From Lujinxingia vulgaris (GTDB taxonomy: Bacteria > Myxococcota_A > Bradymonadia > Bradymonadales > Bradymonadaceae): 52,344 bases of DNA. Shown here in pieces: positions 17,284 through 26,800 of this stretch (the stretch's first letter is position 1; every line of letters begins with the position of its first letter). Made by a program: the position numbers and the translations under genes. The stretch is from positions 1-52,344 of the forward strand of contig NZ_VOSL01000047.1 of NCBI RefSeq assembly GCF_007997005.1. Reading direction: 5' to 3'. The notes beneath the pieces are model-generated. The model worked only from the letters and a program-made list of their open reading frames with translations. It was not told where the DNA came from and searched no databases.

Positions 17284-17715
17284 TTGGATACGCTCGAAAT
17301 TCTCTCCAAAGCCCAGGAACTCGGTGGCGACGAACGCCGCGAGGCCATGATGAAGACGATCATCAAAGCCCGTCAGCTCGGCTGCGATGCCACCCCCGGC
17401 GGCGGAAAGGTCGGCGGCTTCAACATCCGCTACGGCTCGCTCAAGTACGCCGTGATGGATCTGAACACCAAGGGTGAGGTCTTCCTTCATATCAAGCCCC
17501 ACCCCAACAAAGATCTCTCCGACGAGCTGCGCGACCGCGCCAACAACTTCGTCAGCGGCCTGGAGGGCGTCCAGATCAAAAACGCCCCGATCAACCACTA
17601 CGGCCAGATCGAAGGCGCCATCGAAGATGTGCCCGAAGACGCCATCGACAAGTTCTTGCACTTCGCCGTCGAGACGATCCGCGAGCAGTACTACCGCCCG
17701 CACCTCGAAGACTGA
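17284..17715 (+). CDS. Small soluble protein of unknown family
   Basis: A 143-residue protein I do not recognise. It has no signal peptide or membrane segment. The N-terminal half has a helix (LEILSKAQELGGDERREAMM) and Gly-rich GGGKVGGFNIRYGS. The middle is a beta-rich stretch, YAVMDLNTKGEVFLHIKPHP, and the C-terminus is helical and acidic. Codon use is typical of the neighbours. The start is TTG at 17284, with a strong GAGGAGG seven nt upstream, and a bidirectional terminator follows. Strong initiation and termination signals suggest a well-expressed housekeeping-like protein. No function is claimed. Confidence 0.85.
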   Translation: MDTLEILSKAQELGGDERREAMMKTIIKARQLGCDATPGGGKVGGFNIRYGSLKYAVMDLNTKGEVFLHIKPHPNKDLSDELRDRANNFVSGLEGVQIKNAPINHYGQIEGAIEDVPEDAIDKFLHFAVETIREQYYRPHLED

Positions 17716-17731
17716 GTTCGTCTGGACTAAG

Positions 17732-17767
17732 AAAAAAACGCCGCGCATCTGCGCGGCGTTTTTTTTT
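17732..17767. terminator. Bidirectional intrinsic terminator
   Basis: A-run, stem ACGCCGCGC/GCGCGGCGT around an ATCT loop, and T-run of nine (17759-17767). It ends the plus-strand gene at 17715 and can also end the minus-strand methyltransferase-like gene whose stop is at 17794. Confidence 0.92.
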
Positions 17768-17793
17768 GCCCGCCCCCTTCTCGCGTCGCCGGT

Positions 17794-19269
17794 TCAGCGC
17801 TCGCCGACCACCCGCCGCAACCTCGCCACGAGCATGCTGTGGTAGGTCGCCGGGTGCAGGTTGGCCGCCGCCAGCCGATCAATATCCCACCCCATCTCGC
17901 GCAGCGCGCCAAGGTCGCGCGCAGCAGCCGCCGGCGAGGGCCCCAGATAGACCAGACGCTCCACCCCGAGCATGTTCAGGTAGGCCAGCGCACGGCGGCC
18001 CAGCGGCTCACGCATCGGGTTGATCGTGGCCAACTCGAAACGCTCGCCAGCGGCGGCGAGCCGGCGCAGCCCTGTTTCCCATCCGCCGGCAACGAAGCGC
18101 GCGTTGGCGATCCCGTGGCCCACCGCGTTGATCTCGGCCGACTCAATCGAGGCCTGGTTCTGATCCAGCCCCACCGCCTCGCCAACCCGCGGCGCCATCA
18201 GCAAAGCGATGCTGCCAATCCCACACCCCACATCCAGAAAGCGCTCGCCACGCGCCGGCTCCAGCCACTGCCCCACCGCCTCATAGAGCACCTCCGCCGG
18301 CGCCAGCGTCGCGTGAATCCAGTCGTCGTAGCCCACCTCCATCTGCAGCCGGCCGATGGGGATGCGCACGCGATGCGGCTCTTTGAACTGGCGGCGAAAC
18401 GCGCCGCTGCCCACCGCCAGCCCCACCTGCGTGGGCAACGCCTCGGCCAACCTCCCAAGCCAACCCGCCAGCGGCGCCGAGGCGCAGAAGCCCTCAAACT
18501 GTGCTTCATCACGCGCTTCCGTCAGGCGCACCTCCACAAGCCCCACCCCGTGGTTGGGCACCGCCACGCGGATCTGCTCCACCCCCGGCGCCACCTCAAA
18601 GCCCTCCACCTGCGCGGCCACCTCCCGGGCCATCTCAGCATCCCAGGGGAGCGCGCTCTGCCCTTCGAACGAACGCTCGATCACCGCCACCACGCGCTGG
18701 GTCTGCACGGTCAACGCCGGACAGCTCGACATCGTGATCAGCCCCTCACTCGCCGGGCTGTAGAGCCCCAGCTCCACCCGATCGCCGACCCGCCGGTAGC
18801 TCAACGACGTTCGATACCGAAAGGCGTCGCCGCGCGCGGTGGGCTGCGGGGTGAGGATCTCCACCTCCGGCTGCTCGTCCTGGTTCAACCCGGCGAACTT
18901 CTCGACAACCTCCGAGATCCCCCGCGCCTTAAAGCGCAGCTCCCCGTCCACGCTGATATGCCGCAGCTGACATCCTCGACAGATCGCGTCGCGCTCGCAG
19001 AGCGGGTCGCGCCGCTCGGGGGACGGCTCCAGCACCTCCACCACATCGGCATAAAGACGACGCGCCCCCTCGCGCTGCCCCTCTTGCAGCCGCACCTTGA
19101 CGCGCTCTCCCGGGAGCGCGCCGGGCACCGAGAGCCAGCCGTCCTCCAGACGCACATACCCCTCTCCAGTGAACCCGAAGTCGTCGATGCGAACCTCCAG
19201 CTCCCCGCGCTCCCGCACTTCGTCTCGCGAGGGAGGCTCGCTGGCCGACCTGTCTGCTGCCTGATTCAT
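17794..19269 (-). CDS. TrmA/RlmD-family RNA methyltransferase homologue lacking catalytic residues
   Basis: A 491-residue protein with the layout of 23S rRNA m5U methyltransferases. A TRAM-like domain occupies ~20-80. The Fe-S cysteines have exact family spacing (Cys91, Cys97, Cys100, then Cys183). The SAM-binding motif is FLDVGCGIGSIALL (344-357), followed by GLDQNQASIESAEIN. Three catalytic sites are altered: DPPR is NPMR (417-420), the nucleophile Cys of YVSCNPA is Pro444 in YLGPSPA, and the C-terminal general-base Glu (T.H.E) is Met479 in TYHSM. Cofactor and RNA binding may survive, but classical chemistry should not. The ATG at 19269 starts just before the TRAM domain. It is divergent from the pseudokinase gene. 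Confidence 0.88.
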   Translation of the reverse strand: MNQAADRSASEPPSRDEVRERGELEVRIDDFGFTGEGYVRLEDGWLSVPGALPGERVKVRLQEGQREGARRLYADVVEVLEPSPERRDPLCERDAICRGCQLRHISVDGELRFKARGISEVVEKFAGLNQDEQPEVEILTPQPTARGDAFRYRTSLSYRRVGDRVELGLYSPASEGLITMSSCPALTVQTQRVVAVIERSFEGQSALPWDAEMAREVAAQVEGFEVAPGVEQIRVAVPNHGVGLVEVRLTEARDEAQFEGFCASAPLAGWLGRLAEALPTQVGLAVGSGAFRRQFKEPHRVRIPIGRLQMEVGYDDWIHATLAPAEVLYEAVGQWLEPARGERFLDVGCGIGSIALLMAPRVGEAVGLDQNQASIESAEINAVGHGIANARFVAGGWETGLRRLAAAGERFELATINPMREPLGRRALAYLNMLGVERLVYLGPSPAAAARDLGALREMGWDIDRLAAANLHPATYHSMLVARLRRVVGER

Positions 19270-19401
19270 GATGCTCTGACGTCTCGTGCAAAGTCCGGCG
19301 CGCTCGCGCGCCTTTCGAAAGTGAGTATTCTTGTCGGGGCTGTAAACCCTTGTTAAGCTTCGCCCGACATCCCTCCCACCCCCGAAGTTGCCGGAAGCTC
19401 T

Positions 19402-21249
19402 ATGGTAGTTCAACCTCGCGTTAAGATTGGCGAGATCATCGATGATCGTTATCGCCTGGAAACCCTGATTCATGAGGGTCGTTGGGGGAGGGTCTTCCGT
19501 GCGAGCGATCTTGAGCTTGGCAATCGTCCCGTGGCGATTCGTGTCTTCCCTCGCGGCGAAGATGGCCCGGCCGACCCGACCGGATTTGCCCGCCAGGCCG
19601 CCGAGCTCCGCGCACTCAAAAGCGAAACGATCGCAACACCTTACGCGCACGGCACCGTCCAGGGATTTCCCTACATCGTGACCCAGTGGGCCCGCGGGAT
19701 GCCCCTGGACACCTACCTCAAAAAGCAGGGGTTGCTCTCGCTCAAAGTCGTGCTGCCGCTGATGCAGCAGCTGCTCTATGCGCTCGACAACGCCCACCAG
19801 GTCAACCTGACCCACGGCATCCTGCGACCCGGCAAAATCATGGTCACGCCGCGGCCCGAGGGTCCGCCTGCCCTCGCCACGGTCGACTTTCAGATCTGGA
19901 AGCTCTACGAGCTCTCCAGCGGCGATGAAGCCTTCGATGAGTCGCACCTCTCCCGAAGGCTGGTCCGCTACATGGCCCCCGAGATCTTGAGCGATCGCAC
20001 CATCACCCCGGCCGCCGATCTTTACACCGTCGGCCTTATCGCCATTGAGATGCTCACCGGAACGCCCGCCTACCCCGAAGATCACCGCATCGCGCTCATC
20101 GCGCGCCAGCTCGCGCCCGAGCCTCCCGAGCTCCCCTACTTTGTGGATGCCGGCGAGGGCTTTCGCACCTTCCTCTCGATGCTCGTGACCAAAGATCGCG
20201 ACGCCCGCATCCAGAACGCCGCGATGGCCAGCGACATCCTGGACCAGCAGGGGGAGCGCTTCGTGCAGGAGCCTCCGGCCATTGAGCCCGAGCCGGTCCC
20301 CTCCTCGGTGGTTGCCAGCTCCGAGCCGGAGGCCGACGAGCCGTCTCTGGAGACACCGGGCCTGGAGATGCCCTCCGATCCCTTTATGATGGCCCCCGAG
20401 AGCGAAGTTGTCTCCGACGAGCACCTTATCGACGCCCCCTCGGCTGCGTCGCGCCCCGAGCCTGCGCTCTCCGACGACGCCGGCGACGTCGACGAGCTCT
20501 TCCTCTCCGAGAAAAGCGGTCTGCGCTCGCTCAGCGACGGACGCGAGCTGGGCGTCGACACCCAGTCTCCCCTCGACTTTCTCTCGGACGACGCCAGCGT
20601 CGACGACCTCTTCGCCTCGGAGTTGAACTTCGGCGAAGACGAAGGAGACAGCGCTCCGGCTCGAACCAGCGAGGCATCGCGTTCGGCGAGCATCTCGATT
20701 GAGGAACCGATCCCCGGAGGGCTCGATGAGCTGCCCTCGGAGGCGTACAATGACATCCCGGACGCGGTGGAGGTGGCACCGGAGCCCGCTGTTACGAGCA
20801 CGACCTCCCCACAGCGCCGCCCCGCCTCGCCCTCCCCGGGACCGATCCAGCCTCGCCCCACCCGGGCCCGCGCCCCCCATACCCCGACCCCGGGAGCCAA
20901 AGCGTCCGGCCCTCCGCTGCTGGGGCTCGCGCTCATCGCGCTGGCGCTTGCCGGCGCGGCGGCCTTTCTGCTGATGTCCCCCACCGAGGCGCCGCAGAGC
21001 GCCCGGGCCGAGGCCCTCGAAGAGCAGGCTCCCACCGAGGCCACCCACACCGTGCGGGTGACCACCTCCCCCCCCGCGCTCCGGGTGCTCCTCGAAGGCA
21101 AATCCCAGGGATTTAGCCCCGTCGACCTCCAGCTCAAAGCCTCGCAATTCCCCCTCAAGGTCGGCGCGCGCCTCAACGCCAACGTCGAGCAGACCCGCAC
21201 CCTTGAGGAGCCGACGTCCGAGCTTCATTTTGAGTTTGAGACGCCCTGA
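19402..21249 (+). CDS. Membrane-anchored Ser/Thr pseudokinase with PEGA-like tail
   Basis: A 615-residue protein. Residues ~12-285 have a eukaryotic-like kinase fold, but key residues are changed. VAIK is VAIR (Arg47), HRDLKPxN is HGILRPGK (Ile140 for catalytic Asp, Lys145 for Asn), and DFG is DFQ (162-164). The APE motif is kept (MAPEIL). Residues ~290-500 are acidic and Pro-rich, likely disordered. One membrane helix lies near 505-525, and the last ~65 residues (TVRVTTSPPALRVLLEGKSQ...) resemble a PEGA domain in the periplasm. A scaffold or sensor role is more likely than kinase activity. The ATG has GGAAG upstream, and a weak TTGTCG/TTAAGC promoter pair lies at 19331-19358. Confidence 0.9.
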   Translation: MVVQPRVKIGEIIDDRYRLETLIHEGRWGRVFRASDLELGNRPVAIRVFPRGEDGPADPTGFARQAAELRALKSETIATPYAHGTVQGFPYIVTQWARGMPLDTYLKKQGLLSLKVVLPLMQQLLYALDNAHQVNLTHGILRPGKIMVTPRPEGPPALATVDFQIWKLYELSSGDEAFDESHLSRRLVRYMAPEILSDRTITPAADLYTVGLIAIEMLTGTPAYPEDHRIALIARQLAPEPPELPYFVDAGEGFRTFLSMLVTKDRDARIQNAAMASDILDQQGERFVQEPPAIEPEPVPSSVVASSEPEADEPSLETPGLEMPSDPFMMAPESEVVSDEHLIDAPSAASRPEPALSDDAGDVDELFLSEKSGLRSLSDGRELGVDTQSPLDFLSDDASVDDLFASELNFGEDEGDSAPARTSEASRSASISIEEPIPGGLDELPSEAYNDIPDAVEVAPEPAVTSTTSPQRRPASPSPGPIQPRPTRARAPHTPTPGAKASGPPLLGLALIALALAGAAAFLLMSPTEAPQSARAEALEEQAPTEATHTVRVTTSPPALRVLLEGKSQGFSPVDLQLKASQFPLKVGARLNANVEQTRTLEEPTSELHFEFETP

Positions 21250-21410
21250 TGGTTTGCGTCGAACGACGCGCCAACGAAGCGCCGAGTCCCTCGCGGCGCC
21301 GGACGCCTTCGCAACGTCCCCGCACACAACGCAGCCCTGAAGCTCCCGGGCGCGCAGCTATGGCGCATGCGTCGTGCAGGCCGCGTGCCTTTTGAAGCGC
21401 CATCATGCGA

Positions 21411-22694
21411 TTACGGAGTGGTCAGCTTCGCGCCGAGCACCGCATCGTAGAGCTGCAACATATGGTCGTCGCTGCTCTCGCGGCTAAAGAGGGTCTCCAC
21501 CCGCTCGCGCATCTTCGCGCCCTGGCCGCGCAGAAGCTCCGGAGCGCGCAGCCGCGTGCTGAGCACGCTTGTGAGCGTGGGTTGATCGCCCTCCAGCACA
21601 AGCTCCCCGGTGCTTCCCGAGACGATCAGCGAGCGCGTGGCCGGCGTATCGTACGCCACCGTTGCCACCCCGCAGGCCCCGGCCTCCAGCACGGCGTCGA
21701 TGGGCGTGGAGGTCGTACCAAAACACGCCATCACATCGAGCGCCTGGTAGAAGGTCGCGTCGGTCTTGCGCTCGCCATGGACCAGCCTCACCCAGCCGCG
21801 ATCCGCAAGCCGCCGCAAGCGGCGGGCCTGCCCGTCAGCGAGCTTGCCCCGGGGGGCGATCACCCAGCCGAGCGAGGGGTGGGTGCGACGCAACGCCTTG
21901 ACCGCCGCCACCAGATCGTCGGCCCCGTGACGCCGGGTCACCGGCCCCACCCACCCGACGACCTGTCGCCAATGCGTGGGCAACCCGAGCGCCTCGCGGG
22001 CCTGCTGGCGCGCCGCGTCGCCATCACCGCCGGCCGGGCGATAACGCGCCACATCGACGCCCGCGCCGCCCACCGCAACCTCCAGACGCGAGGGCGCCAC
22101 CAACCCCAGATCCTGCACGAGACGAAAATCAAACTCGGTGGTCACCACGTAACGATCCACCTGGGCGCCGAGGCGCTCGTACGCCTGCAGCATCACCTTG
22201 CGCCAGGGGTAGCCCACCACCGCGTTAATGCGCTCCTCGGCGGCTCGCACCCCCTCGCTGGAGGTCACCAGCGCCATCGGCCCCAGCGGAAGATGCACCG
22301 GCTCTTCTTCCAGCCAGTGGTACTCCATCGTCACAAACAACGCCGGCACTTCGGCCTGCCGAGCCGCAAACGCGCTCAGCCACGCCAGCCGATGCGAGAA
22401 GATGTGCACCAACACCGGCCGCAGCTCCAGCATCACGCCCTGCACGATAAAGTACGCCCCCATCAAGGCCGCGGCGTTGCGCGGGCTCGCCACCGGGATC
22501 GCTTTGCACTGCACCCCCTGGCGCCGAAGCGTCTCAAAGCCCCCGTCATCCGCGGCCAGCACATGAACCTCAAACCCCGCATCCGCCAGGCGCTTGAAGC
22601 GCGGGCTGTAGCGACGCGCGATCTCCGCGGAGCTTCGCCCCACAAACACTGCCGGATAAACCTTTTGTTGGGAGAACATGCTCTCGTGAATCAT
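21411..22694 (-). CDS. GT4-type glycosyltransferase
   Basis: A 427-residue GT-B glycosyltransferase. The N-terminal acceptor half is a Rossmann-like domain (ADAGFEVHVLAADDGG, RPVLVHIFSHRLAWL). The C-terminal donor half has VVGWVGPVTRRHGADDLVAA, ALDVMACFGTTSTPIDAVLEAGACGVATVAY and a final helix (MLQLYDAVLG) in GT4 order; the usual E-x7-E region reads TPIDAVLEAGACG. No signal peptide or membrane helix is seen. Donor sugar and acceptor are unknown, and no other polysaccharide gene is adjacent. The ATG at 22694 has GAGG close upstream. The 161 nt to the convergent pseudokinase gene show no clear terminator. Confidence 0.88.
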   Translation of the reverse strand: MIHESMFSQQKVYPAVFVGRSSAEIARRYSPRFKRLADAGFEVHVLAADDGGFETLRRQGVQCKAIPVASPRNAAALMGAYFIVQGVMLELRPVLVHIFSHRLAWLSAFAARQAEVPALFVTMEYHWLEEEPVHLPLGPMALVTSSEGVRAAEERINAVVGYPWRKVMLQAYERLGAQVDRYVVTTEFDFRLVQDLGLVAPSRLEVAVGGAGVDVARYRPAGGDGDAARQQAREALGLPTHWRQVVGWVGPVTRRHGADDLVAAVKALRRTHPSLGWVIAPRGKLADGQARRLRRLADRGWVRLVHGERKTDATFYQALDVMACFGTTSTPIDAVLEAGACGVATVAYDTPATRSLIVSGSTGELVLEGDQPTLTSVLSTRLRAPELLRGQGAKMRERVETLFSRESSDDHMLQLYDAVLGAKLTTP

Positions 22695-22881
22695 AGCGCC
22701 TCGTTGGGGTGTGCGGGTCGTCGCGGGCAGACGCTACGAACGCCCGCCGCCGCTGTAAAGTTAAACCGCCTCTGGCCCCTCGATTGCGCCCCTCCCCTTG
22801 CTTTGACCTCTCTCATTACCACTATTAGGGAGCCGCGATGCCTTTGTCCCTTTGATGACTGGCAACACACTGGAGTTTGGA

Positions 22882-23787
22882 ATGACCACGATTCTTTTTG
22901 GCAGCGATCTCTCCGAACACTGCATCCCCGCCGCCCGCTGGGCCGCGCGCCTGGCGCGACTGCATCAGCAAGACGGCCGCCCGGTGCGTCTGGTGGGTGT
23001 ACATGCCATCAGCCCCGAGGAGCTCTCGCTCTTACGCGTGGCCTCCGGCGGCGGCGACGGCGATGCCACCGACGCGCTCCGTGACGAGTTTCGCGAGTGG
23101 ATAAGCCAGGTGGAAACCTTTGGCATCGACGTCGAGATCTCCATTCAGATCGGCGCCCCGGCCGGTGCGCTGGTGCATGCCGCACAGCTCAACAAAGCCG
23201 ACTGGCTGGTCGTCGGCGTCTCCGGACGCGGCCAACTCTCCCGCCTGATCATGGGCTCGACCGCCGAGCGCCTGGCCCACCGCCCTCCCTGCCCTCTGGC
23301 GATCGTCCACCCTGAGGGCTTCGCCTGGGAGGGTGACGCCCGCGCGCTCGCCCCAACCGACTTCAGCCCCTCGGCCACCGGCGCCGTCGAGCTCGCCGCC
23401 GATATGGTCCGCAACCAGGGCGGGCACCTCAACGTCTTGCACGTCATTGAGCTGCCCCGCTCCACCCCCTCGCTCGTTGAGCCCAGCGCCTACCCGGCCG
23501 CCCTGGTCACCCACCTTGAAGAGACCCAGAAGGCCGCCCGCGCCCAGCTCGATCGTCTGGCCGACGCCCTTGATCTCGGCGCTCAACTTACCACCGAGGT
23601 TCGCCCCGGCTACCCGTCTCACGAGGTCCTAGCGACGGCCGAAGAGCTCGACGCCAACATCCTCTTTTTGGGATGCACCGGACGCTCCCGCGTCGCCGAG
23701 TGGTTCTTAGGTGGCGTGGCCCGCGGCGTGGTCCGCCACGCCCCCGGCACGCTCGTGCTCTTCCCGGCGGTCGACACCGAAGACTGA
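22882..23787 (+). CDS. Tandem universal stress protein (UspA)
   Basis: A 301-residue protein with two Usp domains. The first (~1-145) starts ILFGSDLSEHC and ends with the nucleotide-loop motif GVSGRGQLSRLIMGSTAERL. The second (~150-301) starts ALAPTDFSPSA and ends with GCTGRSRVAEWFLGGVARGV, where the Ser/Thr after the last Gly is Gly, so ATP binding may be limited to the first domain. The ATG at 22882 has TGGAG six nt upstream; an ATG at 22852 is less likely. A TTGACC at 22803-22808 may be its -35 box. It lies 103 nt upstream of the nuclease-helicase gene and might be co-transcribed. Confidence 0.92.
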   Translation: MTTILFGSDLSEHCIPAARWAARLARLHQQDGRPVRLVGVHAISPEELSLLRVASGGGDGDATDALRDEFREWISQVETFGIDVEISIQIGAPAGALVHAAQLNKADWLVVGVSGRGQLSRLIMGSTAERLAHRPPCPLAIVHPEGFAWEGDARALAPTDFSPSATGAVELAADMVRNQGGHLNVLHVIELPRSTPSLVEPSAYPAALVTHLEETQKAARAQLDRLADALDLGAQLTTEVRPGYPSHEVLATAEELDANILFLGCTGRSRVAEWFLGGVARGVVRHAPGTLVLFPAVDTED

Positions 23788-23890
23788 CCGGCGAGCTCGT
23801 GCATCTGCCTTGCTGCCCCTCTGCCCCATCAGTAGAGTGGCGCGCCGATGAGCCCGAAGTTCCGGTCCCCGACGCAAAGCGGCCCCGCAG

Positions 23891-26800
23891 ATGCACGAGT
23901 TTCCCACCACCCTCCTCGACCAACCACCCCGCTGGGAGCCCCCCGCTGGCCCGCTATGGCTCATGGACCGCGGTAAGGAGGGGGAGTATGTGGTCTGGCG
24001 TCACGACGCGTCAGGGGGCCTGCTAAAAGTCTCCGTGGCGTTGCGACATGCCGCCACCGCCCATCACCCCTCGCTCAACGCCCCGCAACGCTGGTGGCTG
24101 CACGACGGCGCCCTCTACCTCGGCGCCCCCTACCCCGGCGGCGAACTTCTGGCGACGGCGCGCCGGGAGCGCCTGACCTTTTCTGAGGCCGTCGACGCCA
24201 TCACCCCCCTTGCGCTCGCGCTGAAGTCGGCCCACCGCCGCAGCGTGGTTCACGGCGCGCTCAGCCCGGAGCGCGTCTTCTACGAGCCGACCACCGGTCG
24301 GCTCGCCGCGGTGGGCCTGGGCGAGTGGGCCGCGCTCCCCGAGCGGCACGCCTCCCCCTCACCGCTCACCGACATCGAGGGGCTGGCGCGCGTGCTGCTC
24401 TTTTTGACCCTGCCTCATCAAGAGGCGGCCGCCGCGCGCCCCAACTTCGAGACGATCCCCTCCTTTGCCATCGGCGCCCTGGAACGCGCCATCAGCCCCG
24501 ACCCGGCACGCCGTCCCCAGACCATCGACGAGTTCCTGGCCGGGCTTCGCTTTCGCACCTCCGAGGGCTTTGACCCGCTCCCGGACGCCGCCGACGCTGA
24601 CGACAACCCTGTCACCATCCTCGGTGGGGTGGTGCGCGACCTCGACCACTTCGAGCATCCCCGCCAGGGGCCTGGTCTTCGCTTTACCCTGGATCACGGT
24701 GAGGACGGCTCGGTGGGTGTCTTCTTTTACGCCCGCCACCACAGCGAGGTCTACAACAGCGCCCGCAACCTCTGGGAGGGCGCGCGCCTCAACCTCCTCG
24801 ACGCCTCCCCCCTGCACGACTCCCGCGGCCGCACCTTCCTGACCGCCGGCGCCAACACGCTGCCCATCGTCGAGCCCTCCTGGCCCGTCTCGGTCAGCGA
24901 CGTGCTCAAAGCCCAGGGCTGCCCCCAGCGCGTGCTCGTCGACGCCCGCGACCCCGGCGATCTGACCCACCACCTGGCCTTCGGAAACCTCATCCACGGG
25001 ATGCTCGAAGATCTCACCGCACCTGAACCTCTGAGCTTCGAAGCCTCTCTGGAGAGCCGCCTCCCCGATCTTCGCCTGGACCTGCTGGCCGCCGGCGTCG
25101 ACGACGCCACCCTGGCCTCCCTCGAAGTGCAGGCTCGCACCCATTTTGATCATATGCGCCGGCTCACCGCGCCGCGCACCCGCAGCGCGTCGGGCCCCGG
25201 CGCCGCCCGTGTCGGCTGGAGCGGCCGCCACGTTGAGGCCACGCGCTTCTCCTCCCGCTACGGCCTGGAAGGCCGCATCGATCTCGTCGTCGAAAACCCC
25301 GACGAAGGCGTGCAGATCATCGAGCTCAAAAGCGGCAAACCCTGGGACGATCACATCGGCCAGGTCCGCAGCTACGCCCTGCTCTGGGAGGAGCTCGCCA
25401 GGGCCGAAAACCTCCCGATGACCGGTCATCTGCTCTATTCGCGCGACGGCACCATGCGCCAGGCCCCTCTTGACGACATCGATCGCGAGCGCCGCATCCT
25501 CCACGCCCGCAACGACCTCGTGGCCCACTACCGCGCCCAGGTCGACCCGGCCTTCACCTACCGCGCCCCTTACTACATGGAGGAGCCCGCGCTCTGTCGC
25601 CAGGGCGCCTGCCGTTTTCGGCGCGACCGCTGCAAAGCCCAGTCCGAACTCCTGGGCCTGGCCCCCCAGCCCGACTACGGCGTGTTCGCCTGGCCCTCTA
25701 CCGATCCGGAGCTTGTGCGACAGGCCCGCGCCTACCACGCCCACATGAGCCGCCTGGTCGCCATGGAACGCTGGAGCGACCACGCCGCCCTGGGCGCCAT
25801 CTTTGAGCCTCACCGCCTCTCGGAGCGCATTGAGGCCGGCCTGGCTTCAGCCGATCTTCACCTGGAGCCGGTCGAAGGCCACCCCGACCGCGCTCGCCTC
25901 CGCGGCAAAAACCTGCAGATCTTCTCGCCAGGCGACGCGCTGCTCATTCACCGCGGTGAGGTCGACGCCTCCCATATCCTGCGCGGTCGCTGCCTCTCGG
26001 TGGAGGATGACAGCCTGGAGCTTCGCCTGCGCGCCGCCCACTTCCCCGACGCTCTGAGCGGTCCGGGCTACATCGCCGATCTTCCCCCGGCGCGCCTGGG
26101 CTACCGCAGCGCACACCAGGCCCTCTACCGCGTGCTTCGCGCCCAACGACGCGATCTTCTCGAGGTTCTTGTGCGCCCCACCACGCCCGCCGCTCACAGC
26201 GCCATGCGCGGCCAGGGTGCTACGCCCAACCTCCACCCGGCCACCTTCGACGCCCTCAACCCGCCGCAGCGCGACGCCATTGAGCACGCCCTCTCCGCCC
26301 CCACCGGCGCGCTGATCCAGGGGCCCCCGGGCACCGGCAAGACCACCGTCATCGCCCACCTCACCCTGGAGGCGGCCGACCGCGACCAGCGCGTCCTCCT
26401 GGCTGCGCTCACCCACACCGCCGTCGACACGATGCTCATCAAGCTACTCGAAGCCGGTGACCAGCGCGGCCATCACCCCCACGTTTTGCGCATCGGCTCT
26501 GCGGCCAAAAGCCCGCGCGTGGCCCGGGCGCTTGAGGCCCGCGGCCTCAACCCCGCCCACTACTTCGCCGACGACCTGGCCCACGCCCACCAAAGCCTCA
26601 ACCAACTCGGCGAGGCCGTGGGCCGTGCCACGATCATCGCCACCACCACCCACAGCGCGCTTCGCTCCCCGCTGATCGCCTTCTTCGAGCGCCACCGCGA
26701 CCGCCCCGCCTTCGACGTGGCCATCGTCGACGAGGCCAGCCAGCTCACCGAACCTCTGGCGCTCGGGCCCATCTCACTCGCCCGCCGCTTCGTGCTGGTG

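Noticed and set aside
8686..21280. Identical 14-mer CGCGCCAACGAAGC at 8686-8699 and 21267-21280
   Set aside because: Short, GC-rich, and without shared flanking sequence; likely chance in DNA of this composition.
19270..21327. The frame upstream of the methyltransferase-like start, open for another ~685 codons on the minus strand
   Set aside because: It is antisense to the pseudokinase gene and low-complexity. The TRAM domain begins just after the ATG at 19269.
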